Origin: Aestuariirhabdus haliotis
GTDB taxonomy: Bacteria > Pseudomonadota > Gammaproteobacteria > Pseudomonadales > Aestuariirhabdaceae
Assembly (NCBI RefSeq): GCF_023509475.1
Contig: NZ_JAKSDZ010000025.1
Coordinates: 1-49,992 of the forward strand
Length of the DNA stretch: 49,992 nucleotides
Direction of reading: 5' to 3'
Part shown: positions 1 to 7,237 of the stretch, one piece after another
How the letters are laid out: the number at the start of each line of letters is the position of its first letter
Numbering within the stretch: position 1 is the stretch's first letter
The notes under the pieces: model-generated
Seen by the model: only the letters and a program-made list of their open reading frames with translations
What the model was told of the DNA's origin: nothing
The model's database searches: none
Translations under genes and position numbers: made by a program

Positions 1-168
1 TCAACACCGAGAGAAACCATTTTAGGACCGCCCTACGGGGCTTTCAGGCGAACCCAGACTCTTTGTTACGCCTTTTTGAAAGGTCTAGACCTTACGGCAA
101 AGACGTGCCGCGATTCTGGATTCGCCTGAAAGCCAGAGTTCATCTGAATTAATCAGAGGTGCCTTAAG
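1..168 (+). repeat. Insertion-element-like terminus carrying a nested hairpin element
   Basis: This non-coding stretch shares two blocks with the inverted complement of the right window edge: AAACCATTTTAGGA near 15-28 and GAATTAATCA(G/A)AGGTGCCTTAA near 147-168. Between the two blocks the left copy carries roughly 95 extra bases. These are bounded by a perfect 14-bp inverted repeat (39-52 GGCTTTCAGGCGAA and 121-134) and contain a palindrome AAGGTCTAGACCTT at 80-93. I read it as the end of an insertion sequence or MITE into which a second small hairpin element has inserted. No transposase reading frame is visible, so the family cannot be assigned. It abuts a truncated RidA gene. Confidence 0.55.
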
Positions 169-402
169 CAGGCTTACGCCAATCTGAAAACCGCTTTGGA
201 TGCGGTCAACGCCAAACCCGAGCAGGTGACAAAGATCACGACCTATGTAGTCGATTACCACCCGGATCGACTAACGACTATGACTGAGCACCTGAGATCA
301 TTATTCGGAGATACCCTACCCGCTCAAACTCTGGTGCCGGTACCCAGATTAGCGTTGGATGGCATGTTGTTTGAAGTCGATGCCGTGGCGGTGCTGGACT
401 AG
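169..402 (+). pseudogene. 5'-truncated RidA/YjgF-YER057c-UK114 family protein (C-terminal part only)
   Basis: The frame encodes about 78 residues that read as the C-terminal half of a RidA-family deaminase. There is a helix similar to 'NLKTALDAVNA', a strand 'KITTYVVDY', then 'MTEHLRSLFG' and the typical ending 'PVPRLALDGMLFEVDAVA'. Intact family members are about 120-150 residues and hydrolyse reactive enamine/imine intermediates. Homology begins directly where the repeat ends (GGTGCCTTAA|G), and no ATG start or ribosome binding site belongs to this frame. A TTG at 196 is the only nearby alternative start. The gene was probably cut by insertion of the flanking element and is unlikely to make an active trimer. 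Confidence 0.7.
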
Positions 403-411
403 ACAACCCTG

Positions 412-448
412 AATATCACAACGGCGCATCGATCGCCGCTGTGATATT
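412..448. terminator. Bidirectional hairpin between converging ridA remnant and TonB receptor
   Basis: AATATCACA (412-420) pairs with TGTGATATT (440-448), and CGGCG (422-426) pairs with CGCCG (434-438). One A/C mismatch and a 7-base loop complete the structure. It lies in the 55-bp gap between two convergent reading frames. The AT-rich outer stem supplies U-rich 3' ends in both directions, which suits a bidirectional terminator. Confidence 0.6.
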
Positions 449-457
449 ACATGTCGA

Positions 458-2644
458 CTACCAATACAGGTTAGCCGCGATACCAACCAACCTGGGAGCA
501 CCCACCTCATAAGCTCGAGTGTTGTTGGGCAGCTGAGTCGTAAACTCATTCAACTTGTAGTCACGGTCCAATAGATTGTCCGCAAACACATAGGCGCTCC
601 AGTCAGCGGCTTCATAGCCCAGTTTAACGTTCACCAGACTGTAGGAATCACGCTCGATTTCGTTATCCGCCTGAACGTAGGCATCGCCAACATAACTGAT
701 GTTACCGGTGGCAAAAATGCCCATATAATTGCGATAGGTGGCGCCGAAATTGGCGGTAAGATCCGGAGCACCGGCAAACTCATTACCTTCATTCTCCGGG
801 GTAGATTCAAAGTCATCGAATTCAGTTTCGACATAACCCAGAGAGGCCGTAAAAGAAATTTCCGGGGTGGCTTGCAGGGTACTTTCAATTTCGCCGCCCC
901 AAAGATGGGCCTCTCCCGCATTTTGAATTTCAGTATCGTAAGGGTTACCCGCAGACAATTGGACATCAACCTGCATGTCTTTCCAGTCAACATAAAAAAG
1001 GTTGGCGTTCACAATTAAACGATCATCCCACCAGGCCGAACGCAATGAGAGTTCGTAGTTATCGGTGGTTTCTTCGTCATAGGAGGTGGCCGCTCCGGTC
1101 GCCAGATTGGTCGACACACCGCCCGAACGATAGCCCGTCTGAAAAGTGGCAGCAACACTCATATCCGCTGTGATGTCGTACTTTAACCCCACTTTGGGCA
1201 AGAAGACCAAAAAGTCATCTTCGTCTTTTCCGCTGCCATTTAGAAAGGCTAAAGCATCACCCCAGGTTGGAAACGGAGGGCCAGGTAATACCCCGCCGTA
1301 ACCCGTACCATATTCAGAATGAACGACATTATTGGTGTTATCACTGCTGCGCTCTTCATAATCGACGCGTAATCCTGTCAACAGGGTCCAATCAGAGGCA
1401 AATTGGTAATCAGCATTGAAATAAGCGGCGTAATTTTCGAATTTTTCATCTGATGTACCCGAAGTTGTCAATAATGCTGATCCGGCAGGCAGTGGCCCCA
1501 AAATACTTTCAAAAGCAGAAGTGAAGTCAATACCGTCACTAGTGACATCACCATCGCTCTCCCCTTTGGCCACATAGATGCCGACCACCGCACTCAGATC
1601 GTCGCCTTCAAAGTTAACACGCAGATCCTGGGACAAAATGTACTCGTCCAGATCCTGTCCGATGGTACCGTCACCGGTTAGGGTCTGGAAACTATCGCCA
1701 TCAGAATCGCGGAAAAAATTGGAGTTGCTGTAGCTGGTTACCGAGGTCAAACTGAAATCTGAATTCAGAGGAATGGTGCCTTCAAGAATATAGTTTCTGA
1801 CATCGGTATCGCGCTTGCTGTCGTAGTTGTCGTAGGCTTTTCGCTTATAGGCATCAAATAAAATGTTATCGTCACCGTCTTCTTCGTAGTTAATATCGGT
1901 AACCGTAAACAACCATTCAGAGCCATTGTCTGCCTGATAGAGTAATTTACCCCGGAAGGTATCGGTCTTGACCGAACTCCATTCGTTATCGTCCAGCACC
2001 TGGTTGTCGATAAACCCGTCGCTCGCCTGACGATCCAACGCAATCCTGAAGGCCAAATTGTCGGTGATAGCGCCAGTCTGGGCCACTGCCAACTGATAAG
2101 TGCCGTATTCACCATAGGTCACTTTTGACTGACCACTGCTTTCGAATTCCGGATCTTTGGACTTGAGAATAACAGTACCCGCCAGTGCGTTTCGCCCCTG
2201 GTTGGTCGATTGTGGGCCACGCAAGACTTCCACCTGCTCCATATCCCAGGTAGAGATAACCCGAGCCTGTGCAGCGCGATTGGTCAATGTCGCCCCATCG
2301 GTTACCACGCTGATGGTTCTGCTGGCGGTTGAACCGCCGGCAGGCCCCAAACTGGACACCCCACGAATCGAATAGGAAAAGCTGCCATTACGAGTAAAGT
2401 TGGCGGTTTTATTGGTCAGGTCAAAAAAGTCCGTTAAATTTCCGTCCTCAAGATTTTCGCCGCTGTATACCGAAACCGATTCGACCGTGTCTTGTAAGGA
2501 ACGCTCAATTTTCTGCCCCTTGATGACAATGGTTTCCTTATCTGTTGCGGCCTGTTCAGTCGATTTCTCCTGCGCCATCACCAGCCCTGTAGCCAAGGGC
2601 CCCGATAACAAAATGGCGGCATACAACTTATTCAACTTGAACAT
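458..2644 (-). CDS. TonB-dependent outer-membrane receptor (ferric-chelate type)
   Basis: The 728-residue protein has a signal peptide (cleavage after the 'GLVMAQ' region), a TonB-box-like 'ETIVIKG' soon after the mature N-terminus, a plug domain with the characteristic 'QVEVLRGPQSTNQGRNALAG', and a long beta-barrel ending in the aromatic residue W. The start was set at ATG 2644 rather than further upstream. GGGGAGGGGAA lies just ahead of that ATG, and a lipobox-free signal peptide follows it. No STN signalling domain precedes the plug, so FpvA/FecA-type sigma signalling is not expected. A Fur-box-like sequence lies upstream. The gene is downstream of the iron ABC operon and in the same orientation. 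Import of a ferric siderophore is inferred from context; the substrate is unknown. Confidence 0.9.
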   Translation of the reverse strand: MFKLNKLYAAILLSGPLATGLVMAQEKSTEQAATDKETIVIKGQKIERSLQDTVESVSVYSGENLEDGNLTDFFDLTNKTANFTRNGSFSYSIRGVSSLGPAGGSTASRTISVVTDGATLTNRAAQARVISTWDMEQVEVLRGPQSTNQGRNALAGTVILKSKDPEFESSGQSKVTYGEYGTYQLAVAQTGAITDNLAFRIALDRQASDGFIDNQVLDDNEWSSVKTDTFRGKLLYQADNGSEWLFTVTDINYEEDGDDNILFDAYKRKAYDNYDSKRDTDVRNYILEGTIPLNSDFSLTSVTSYSNSNFFRDSDGDSFQTLTGDGTIGQDLDEYILSQDLRVNFEGDDLSAVVGIYVAKGESDGDVTSDGIDFTSAFESILGPLPAGSALLTTSGTSDEKFENYAAYFNADYQFASDWTLLTGLRVDYEERSSDNTNNVVHSEYGTGYGGVLPGPPFPTWGDALAFLNGSGKDEDDFLVFLPKVGLKYDITADMSVAATFQTGYRSGGVSTNLATGAATSYDEETTDNYELSLRSAWWDDRLIVNANLFYVDWKDMQVDVQLSAGNPYDTEIQNAGEAHLWGGEIESTLQATPEISFTASLGYVETEFDDFESTPENEGNEFAGAPDLTANFGATYRNYMGIFATGNISYVGDAYVQADNEIERDSYSLVNVKLGYEAADWSAYVFADNLLDRDYKLNEFTTQLPNNTRAYEVGAPRLVGIAANLYW

Positions 2645-2693
2645 TTCCCCTCCCCCGAGGTTAGTATTTGAATGCGCGTACACTAACACAAAG

Positions 2694-2722
2694 GAGAATG
2701 AGAACAAGTCTTATTATTATTT
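2694..2722 (-). promoter_or_regulatory. Fur-box-like sequence upstream of the TonB receptor
   Basis: GAGAATGAGAAC (2694-2705) followed by an AT-rich CTTATTATTATTT stretch resembles overlapping GATAAT-type hexamers of a Fur site. It lies 50-80 bp upstream of the receptor ATG, where RNA polymerase would bind. The match is imperfect, so Fur control is inferred. Confidence 0.4.
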
Positions 2723-2817
2723 AATATATATAGAATTGAGAAGAAGGCAGTGATATGAATACTCACTCTAAACCCAAGGAAATAGGTTTAGGATTCGATA
2801 CATGAGGGTGCTAATAA

Positions 2818-3726
2818 TTAGAGGTCAACCCTCTGAGACAACCCTTCGATCATGGCTTGCCAACGCTGGGTAAAACTGCCTTTGCGCAATTTGCCGAAAT
2901 CATCGACATGCCAGATCAAAACGGATTTATCCAACCCCCGCAGCTGCTTATGCCCGGGTCTTTTACTGGTAAGACAGAGTCTGGGCACGCCTTCAACCGT
3001 AGCCTGATAGTTATCGACAATGGGCAGCAGTGTTGCCGCAGCCAGCCCATACAACTCCCCTTTGTCAGCAACCACCTGCATAACCTGAAAGTTCATCAAT
3101 TTTTGACCCAGCGTTAACTGCATGCTGCGTAGCTGAGCGCCTATTTGCTGATAATTATTCTTCAAAATTTGAATCTGAGCAGCCTTACGCTCAGGGTTGA
3201 AATGACCCTGGCTTACAACCGACTCAAGATCACGCTGAATAATACCCAGCATCACCAGCGCATTGGCCGGGTTTAACCAAAAATATTCCAGATCGTCGGT
3301 ACTCTGTCCCGAGGTAATTGCTACACGTTCACCACCCGGCACCAGCGCCTGGGCGGCATCAATATAGATCACACCGATATTGCGCAAGCGCAGTGCCGGA
3401 TAGGGGTCAACATCAGGCCAGACGGAGGTCATACCGACAACAACATCTGCACGCGGATAATCATCGGGGCTTGTTCGATTTAACCAGCCCGGAATACGCT
3501 TTATCGAATAGTTATCAGGCGGTAGATAGCTGACATCAATCGCCGTATCACGGGTCAGCTCCTCCACCATGCTAAAAATAACAGGCACGGCCGTCACCAA
3601 CAGCAAGTTGTCATCAACCGAACCGTTGGCACCACGAGCATAGCCTGATGCGCCAATCATTAAACTGACAATCATTGTTCGTACAAGGGTCGGCGTGGCA
3701 AAGCTCAAATATCGCGCAGATGGCAT
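2818..3726 (-). CDS. Second periplasmic metal/siderophore-binding protein of the ABC system (FpvF-like)
   Basis: The 302-residue exported protein has an N-terminal hydrophobic signal (about residues 12-32). Its fold pattern is like the TroA/ZnuA cluster A-I binding proteins, for example 'EYFWLNPANALVMLGII' where ZnuA proteins have 'PHIWLDP'. The histidines expected as metal ligands are replaced ('YSIKRIPGW' instead of a PHxY motif), so it may not bind a bare divalent ion in the usual way. It is the last gene of the minus-strand operon, 3 bases after the permease. Its place matches FpvF, the second binding protein of the Pseudomonas pyoverdine system, which binds the siderophore complex together with FpvC. 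The FpvF-like role is inferred from order and family. Confidence 0.7.
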   Translation of the reverse strand: MPSARYLSFATPTLVRTMIVSLMIGASGYARGANGSVDDNLLLVTAVPVIFSMVEELTRDTAIDVSYLPPDNYSIKRIPGWLNRTSPDDYPRADVVVGMTSVWPDVDPYPALRLRNIGVIYIDAAQALVPGGERVAITSGQSTDDLEYFWLNPANALVMLGIIQRDLESVVSQGHFNPERKAAQIQILKNNYQQIGAQLRSMQLTLGQKLMNFQVMQVVADKGELYGLAAATLLPIVDNYQATVEGVPRLCLTSKRPGHKQLRGLDKSVLIWHVDDFGKLRKGSFTQRWQAMIEGLSQRVDL

Positions 3727-3729
3727 AAC

Positions 3730-4620
3730 TCAGGCCTCAACCAGAACGGTAGAAAAAAACTGCCTATAGACAAGGCAGATAAGAAACCAACCGCATGCAA
3801 ACAGAATAATGGCAGGGCCAGCGGATACCGGCCACTGACCATACATCGGAACCAACACACCCAGAACCGCTGCGGTTGTGGAGAAAAATACGGAAAGAAT
3901 GATTAGCTGCTTAAGGTCAGAGGCCACCAGTCGCGCACTCGCGGCGGGAATTAATAACAAAGCTCCAACCAAAATAGCGCCAATAATTTTGACGGAGGCA
4001 ACCGTAATCAAAGCGATCATGGTGACAAAGGCGTAGTCATGAGCACGGGTATTCACGCCCTGGCTATGAGCCACTTCCGGCGATACCGCAACCAGAAAGG
4101 CAAAATTCCCATAGCGATAACAGAGTAACGCAACCAGAGTGCAGATAACCGCCAGCATGATCAGGTCTGTCACCGAAGCCACCAGAATTGAGCCAAACAT
4201 CACCTGCTCGATCAGGTGCGCATTGATATGCTTGGCCACGTACAATAACAGGGCTGCACCCATCGCCAGAGCAAAGGAAAGGAAAACACCGATCAGCGCA
4301 TCATAGTGAATGGTGGTTCTTCCCTTGATCCACTGCAGTAACAGTGCAAACAGCATCGAAAAACTGAACAAGCTGATAAGCGGCGCCTCAACCGGCTCAC
4401 CCAACAGAATGCCAATACTGACGCCCGTCAACACACTGTGCCCCACCGCTTCGGATAAAAAAGCCAAACGCTTGACCACCACCAGGGTTCCCAATAAACC
4501 AAGCAAGGGGCCGATCATCAGGCTAGCCAACAAGGCATTGATTAAAAATTCATAAGCAAACATCGGCGGCAGAAAACCCTGTCCAACCCAGCTGGCAAAT
4601 TGTAGATAAATAGATTCCAT
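3730..4620 (-). CDS. ABC-3 family metal permease (FpvE/ZnuB-like)
   Basis: The 296-residue polytopic protein has about eight hydrophobic helices. Family signatures include 'LLGTLVVVKRLAFLSEAVGHSVLTGVSIG' near the N-terminus (quoted only in part by position, residues ~40-70) and the late 'GAILVGALLLIPAASAR'. These are hallmarks of the ZnuB/MntB/TroC inner-membrane permeases for Zn, Mn or Fe(II). It starts one base after the ATPase stop, so the two are co-translated and should form the transporter core as a homodimer with two ATPases. The operon context favours iron. Confidence 0.88.
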   Translation of the reverse strand: MESIYLQFASWVGQGFLPPMFAYEFLINALLASLMIGPLLGLLGTLVVVKRLAFLSEAVGHSVLTGVSIGILLGEPVEAPLISLFSFSMLFALLLQWIKGRTTIHYDALIGVFLSFALAMGAALLLYVAKHINAHLIEQVMFGSILVASVTDLIMLAVICTLVALLCYRYGNFAFLVAVSPEVAHSQGVNTRAHDYAFVTMIALITVASVKIIGAILVGALLLIPAASARLVASDLKQLIILSVFFSTTAAVLGVLVPMYGQWPVSAGPAIILFACGWFLICLVYRQFFSTVLVEA

Positions 4621-4621
4621 A

Positions 4622-5434
4622 TTAGTTCTGTACTAAAACCGGTGAAGAAAGAGATCCATCGGCTACCTTCCCGGGTTCGCCTGATGCAGTGGAATACTCG
4701 GCCAAACACCCTTGATGCCCTGTTTGCTTCAACCCCTTGTCGATCAGAAACACCTGATCACAGTGCGTATCAACCAATTGCCAATCGTGTTCGACCATCA
4801 CAATGGTTCCACCCGATTCCCTGTATTGCATCAGGATCGCAACGACCTCATCTTGCCCCTGCCTGTCGAGGCCAGTCATCGGCTCATCCAGTATGAGCAG
4901 ATACGGCTGATGTAATAAAGCACAACAGAGCATCAATCGCTGCCGTTCGCCACCGGACAGATCGCCCAGTTTTCTTTCGAGTTTATTGTGCAAACCTACT
5001 TGATCCAGAGCCTGGATCACTAGGGGCGGCAAACGTCGCGAGAAAAACAGGGGCTTGTGTGATAGAGACATCAACACATAATCCCGAACAGAAACCGGCA
5101 GGCTGACATCAAAAGGCATCAGTTGGGGAACATAACCGATTCGACTTCTTTTGCGGCTACTCTTGGTAAACTTGCCCTTAATGCCCGCGCCTTTCGCCGA
5201 CGCACTCTCACAGGCCAAAGACGGCCAGTGAATCCGAATGGAACCCGTATGGGGTTTTAACCCCAGCATCGTTTTTAATAAGGAACTTTTACCGCCACCA
5301 TTTGGGCCAACAACACCATGCCATTGCCCGGCATTGAACTCACAGCTGATATCTTTGAGTAGAATATTCTGCCCCTGTTTCAAACTGACCCCTGCAAACA
5401 CAATGCGCGGTCCGTATAAGAGGTCAGCAATCAT
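4622..5434 (-). CDS. Metal ABC transporter ATP-binding protein (FpvD/ZnuC-like)
   Basis: This 270-residue ABC ATPase has Walker A 'GPNGGGKSS' (~44-52), Q-loop 'YVPQLMPFD', signature 'LSGGERQR', Walker B 'LLILDEPMTGLD', and the H-loop histidine in 'MVEHDWQ'. A basic 25-residue insertion rich in K, S and R lies between Walker A and the Q-loop, so the protein is slightly longer than typical ZnuC. Its ATG overlaps the stop of the upstream binding-protein gene (ATGA), and it precedes the permease by one base. It powers import through that permease. Confidence 0.9.
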   Translation of the reverse strand: MIADLLYGPRIVFAGVSLKQGQNILLKDISCEFNAGQWHGVVGPNGGGKSSLLKTMLGLKPHTGSIRIHWPSLACESASAKGAGIKGKFTKSSRKRSRIGYVPQLMPFDVSLPVSVRDYVLMSLSHKPLFFSRRLPPLVIQALDQVGLHNKLERKLGDLSGGERQRLMLCCALLHQPYLLILDEPMTGLDRQGQDEVVAILMQYRESGGTIVMVEHDWQLVDTHCDQVFLIDKGLKQTGHQGCLAEYSTASGEPGKVADGSLSSPVLVQN

Positions 5435-6333
5435 GGGGAAACTTGCTCTGCTGCGAAATGTAAAGCTGTCACCAGCGTTTCCAGGTTGTGTTGCATATCC
5501 ACTTCAACCAGATCTTCGCGATAATCACCATAGGTCATATGGGAAAAATGGAACAGCCGGGATCGGGTTTCTTTTTCGATCACATCAAGGTATCGGTTGG
5601 GCATATTCAACTCGGTAAACAGAATATGTACGTTAGCCGCCCGAATCTTGTTAATTGTTTCTTGCAGCTGGGAAGCATTGGGCGAAACACCATGAGCGGG
5701 CTCAACGACTGCCGACACCGTCATACCAAATTCTTGCAGTAGATAGCCATACGCATTATGGGTACTGGCAATACGAATTTGGCTCAAATTGATGCGACTG
5801 ATATCAGCCATAGCGGCTTGTTTAATGACCCGCAACTTCTTGGCATAGGCAAAAGCATTGCGCAGGAAAAACTGAGCATTTTCCGGATCCAGCTTTCCCA
5901 GTTCACGCGCAATAGTGTAAACCTGTCGAATCGCGGCATCGATCGCGACAAAGGTATGGGGATTGTGTTTTTTACCATTGGCCTTACTGATCAACGGAAC
6001 AGCCTGATTCGCATAAAGCAATGTCAGATTTGGCAGCTTCAGCTTTTTAACCGCTTCCATGGCAAATTCATCGTGCCCTATGCCGTTAACCACAAGCACA
6101 TCCATCGAATTCAACCGGCTCAAGTCGGCTGGCGATAGCTGGTAGGCATGGGGATTAAAGCCTGCTTCGATCAAGGGGGTCACTACCGCTTTATCTTGCA
6201 CGATGTTTTTGACATAGCTGTAATACGGATGCAACGTGATACCGATCGTCAATTCTGCTCGCGCAGCACCAGTTACCAACAACAGCAGTAAGGGAGTCAA
6301 TCGCAGCCAGCGCATGACATCAAGACACTTCAT
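5431..6333 (-). CDS. Periplasmic metal-binding protein, TroA/ZnuA family (FpvC-like)
   Basis: The 300-residue protein has a signal peptide ('LLLLLVTGAARA') and cluster A-I architecture. Candidate metal ligands are His in 'FNPHAYQLSP', His in 'HNPHTFVAID', His in 'ASTHNAYGYL' and an acidic residue in 'LFTELNMPNR'. The three-histidine pattern is ZnuA-like but is also seen in Fe(II) binders. The start is ATG 6333, preceded by AAAGGAT; the longer frame to 6432 would bury the signal peptide. It overlaps the end of the upstream gene by 14 bases and the ATPase by 4. In the matching Pseudomonas operon the protein at this place, FpvC, receives iron released from pyoverdine. Confidence 0.85.
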   Translation of the reverse strand: MKCLDVMRWLRLTPLLLLLVTGAARAELTIGITLHPYYSYVKNIVQDKAVVTPLIEAGFNPHAYQLSPADLSRLNSMDVLVVNGIGHDEFAMEAVKKLKLPNLTLLYANQAVPLISKANGKKHNPHTFVAIDAAIRQVYTIARELGKLDPENAQFFLRNAFAYAKKLRVIKQAAMADISRINLSQIRIASTHNAYGYLLQEFGMTVSAVVEPAHGVSPNASQLQETINKIRAANVHILFTELNMPNRYLDVIEKETRSRLFHFSHMTYGDYREDLVEVDMQHNLETLVTALHFAAEQVSP

Positions 6334-6895
6334 GATGATCCTTTTGATGGTGATTGCTGTTTGGCAGCTGGTGCCATTCTCCAGCAGAGCAGGCACTTTG
6401 TTGCTCGGTGCTGTGTTCAGTGCCGGGCTCAATGCTTGGGCTGTCGCGCCAGTTCAGTTGATAGGCTGGCTCCGCGCCGGCCTTGGCGATCAGCAAACGA
6501 ATTTGATAGAAGCTGTCACCAGCCTGCAAGGTCGCCAGATAACAGGGTCCGTTTTGCTGCCAGCTTATTTCTTGCGAACCAGCCATAGGGCGAGTAAAAA
6601 AAGGCTCAATCCCCCGCTGGGATAGCCCATCCAATAGTGGCAATTGTCCTTCTATTTCTCGCAGCAACAACAGCTCTTCCGCCGCATTCCCCAAGGCTGT
6701 GAGGGGCTGACGAAGCTCATCGGGCACAACCGAATAAACAGCCGACTGGGAGGGATATAACCATCGCAACAGCACAACGGCCAGGACGACAATGAGGGTC
6801 ATCGAGAAAAAAACCAGCCGATCCTCGGTTTTTCCGTTCCAGGGAACCACGACTTCGATAACCGCATCGTTAACGTTCTTTTGCTTGGCACCCAC
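6320..6895 (-). CDS. One-TM membrane protein with His-rich tail (DUF6162/FpvK-like)
   Basis: The 191-residue protein has a short charged N-terminus, one transmembrane helix ('MTLIVVLAVVLLRWLY', about 32-47), and a soluble, presumably periplasmic, domain. It ends in a histidine-rich tail ('NSNHHQKDHHEV'). I recall similar proteins (DUF6162) beside metal ABC transporters, but I do not recognise a catalytic motif. It sits between the small exported protein and the binding protein, 3 bases after the former and overlapping the latter by 14 bases. The size, topology and position resemble FpvK of the pyoverdine iron-release operon. A metal-handling accessory role is inferred. Confidence 0.65.
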   Translation of the reverse strand: MGAKQKNVNDAVIEVVVPWNGKTEDRLVFFSMTLIVVLAVVLLRWLYPSQSAVYSVVPDELRQPLTALGNAAEELLLLREIEGQLPLLDGLSQRGIEPFFTRPMAGSQEISWQQNGPCYLATLQAGDSFYQIRLLIAKAGAEPAYQLNWRDSPSIEPGTEHSTEQQSACSAGEWHQLPNSNHHQKDHHEVS

Positions 6896-6898
6896 AGG

Positions 6899-7237
6899 TT
6901 ATATCTCAACAACTTCTTCGTTTGATATTTCCAAAACGTGGCCAGGCCCTGCATCCATAATAATAAAGAATCCACCTTCTGGACGCTCAAACCGAAACAC
7001 AGATGCCTCATCGGTCTTTCCAGATAAAATGATTTCGTCATCTTCAGAAATCACTTCCATCAGCACATTCGGGGCTTTAGATCGATCAGAAAAACTCGCC
7101 TCACAGACAATCATTTCAATCGCATTCGAATGAGCTTCATAGCGGCAGTCAAGAATGGGGTAATGAGCATAAAGATTTGAACTCCCCATCACTAAAAGCA
7201 GTGCGGTTACCGCCTTTCTTACCAGAGAAATCATCAC
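6899..7237 (-). CDS. Small exported protein with N-terminal histidine (FpvJ-like)
   Basis: The 112-residue protein has a clear signal peptide whose predicted cut ('NLYA|HYPIL') would leave histidine as residue 1 of the mature protein. Two cysteines follow ('LDCRYE', 'IVCEASF'), then a beta-rich domain of about 75 residues. Mature N-terminal histidines bind copper in CopC-like and LPMO proteins, but I see no complete histidine brace here. Its ATG overlaps the stop of the PepSY reductase gene. The position matches the small periplasmic Fpv accessory proteins. Function is unknown. Confidence 0.65.
   Translation of the reverse strand: MMISLVRKAVTALLLVMGSSNLYAHYPILDCRYEAHSNAIEMIVCEASFSDRSKAPNVLMEVISEDDEIILSGKTDEASVFRFERPEGGFFIIMDAGPGHVLEISNEEVVEI

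Noticed and set aside
1-168. Active insertion sequence at the left edge
   Set aside because: Only terminus-like sequence is present; no transposase frame is visible in either strand.
458-2644. FpvA-type signalling receptor
   Set aside because: No STN domain lies between signal peptide and plug, and no sigma/anti-sigma pair is nearby.
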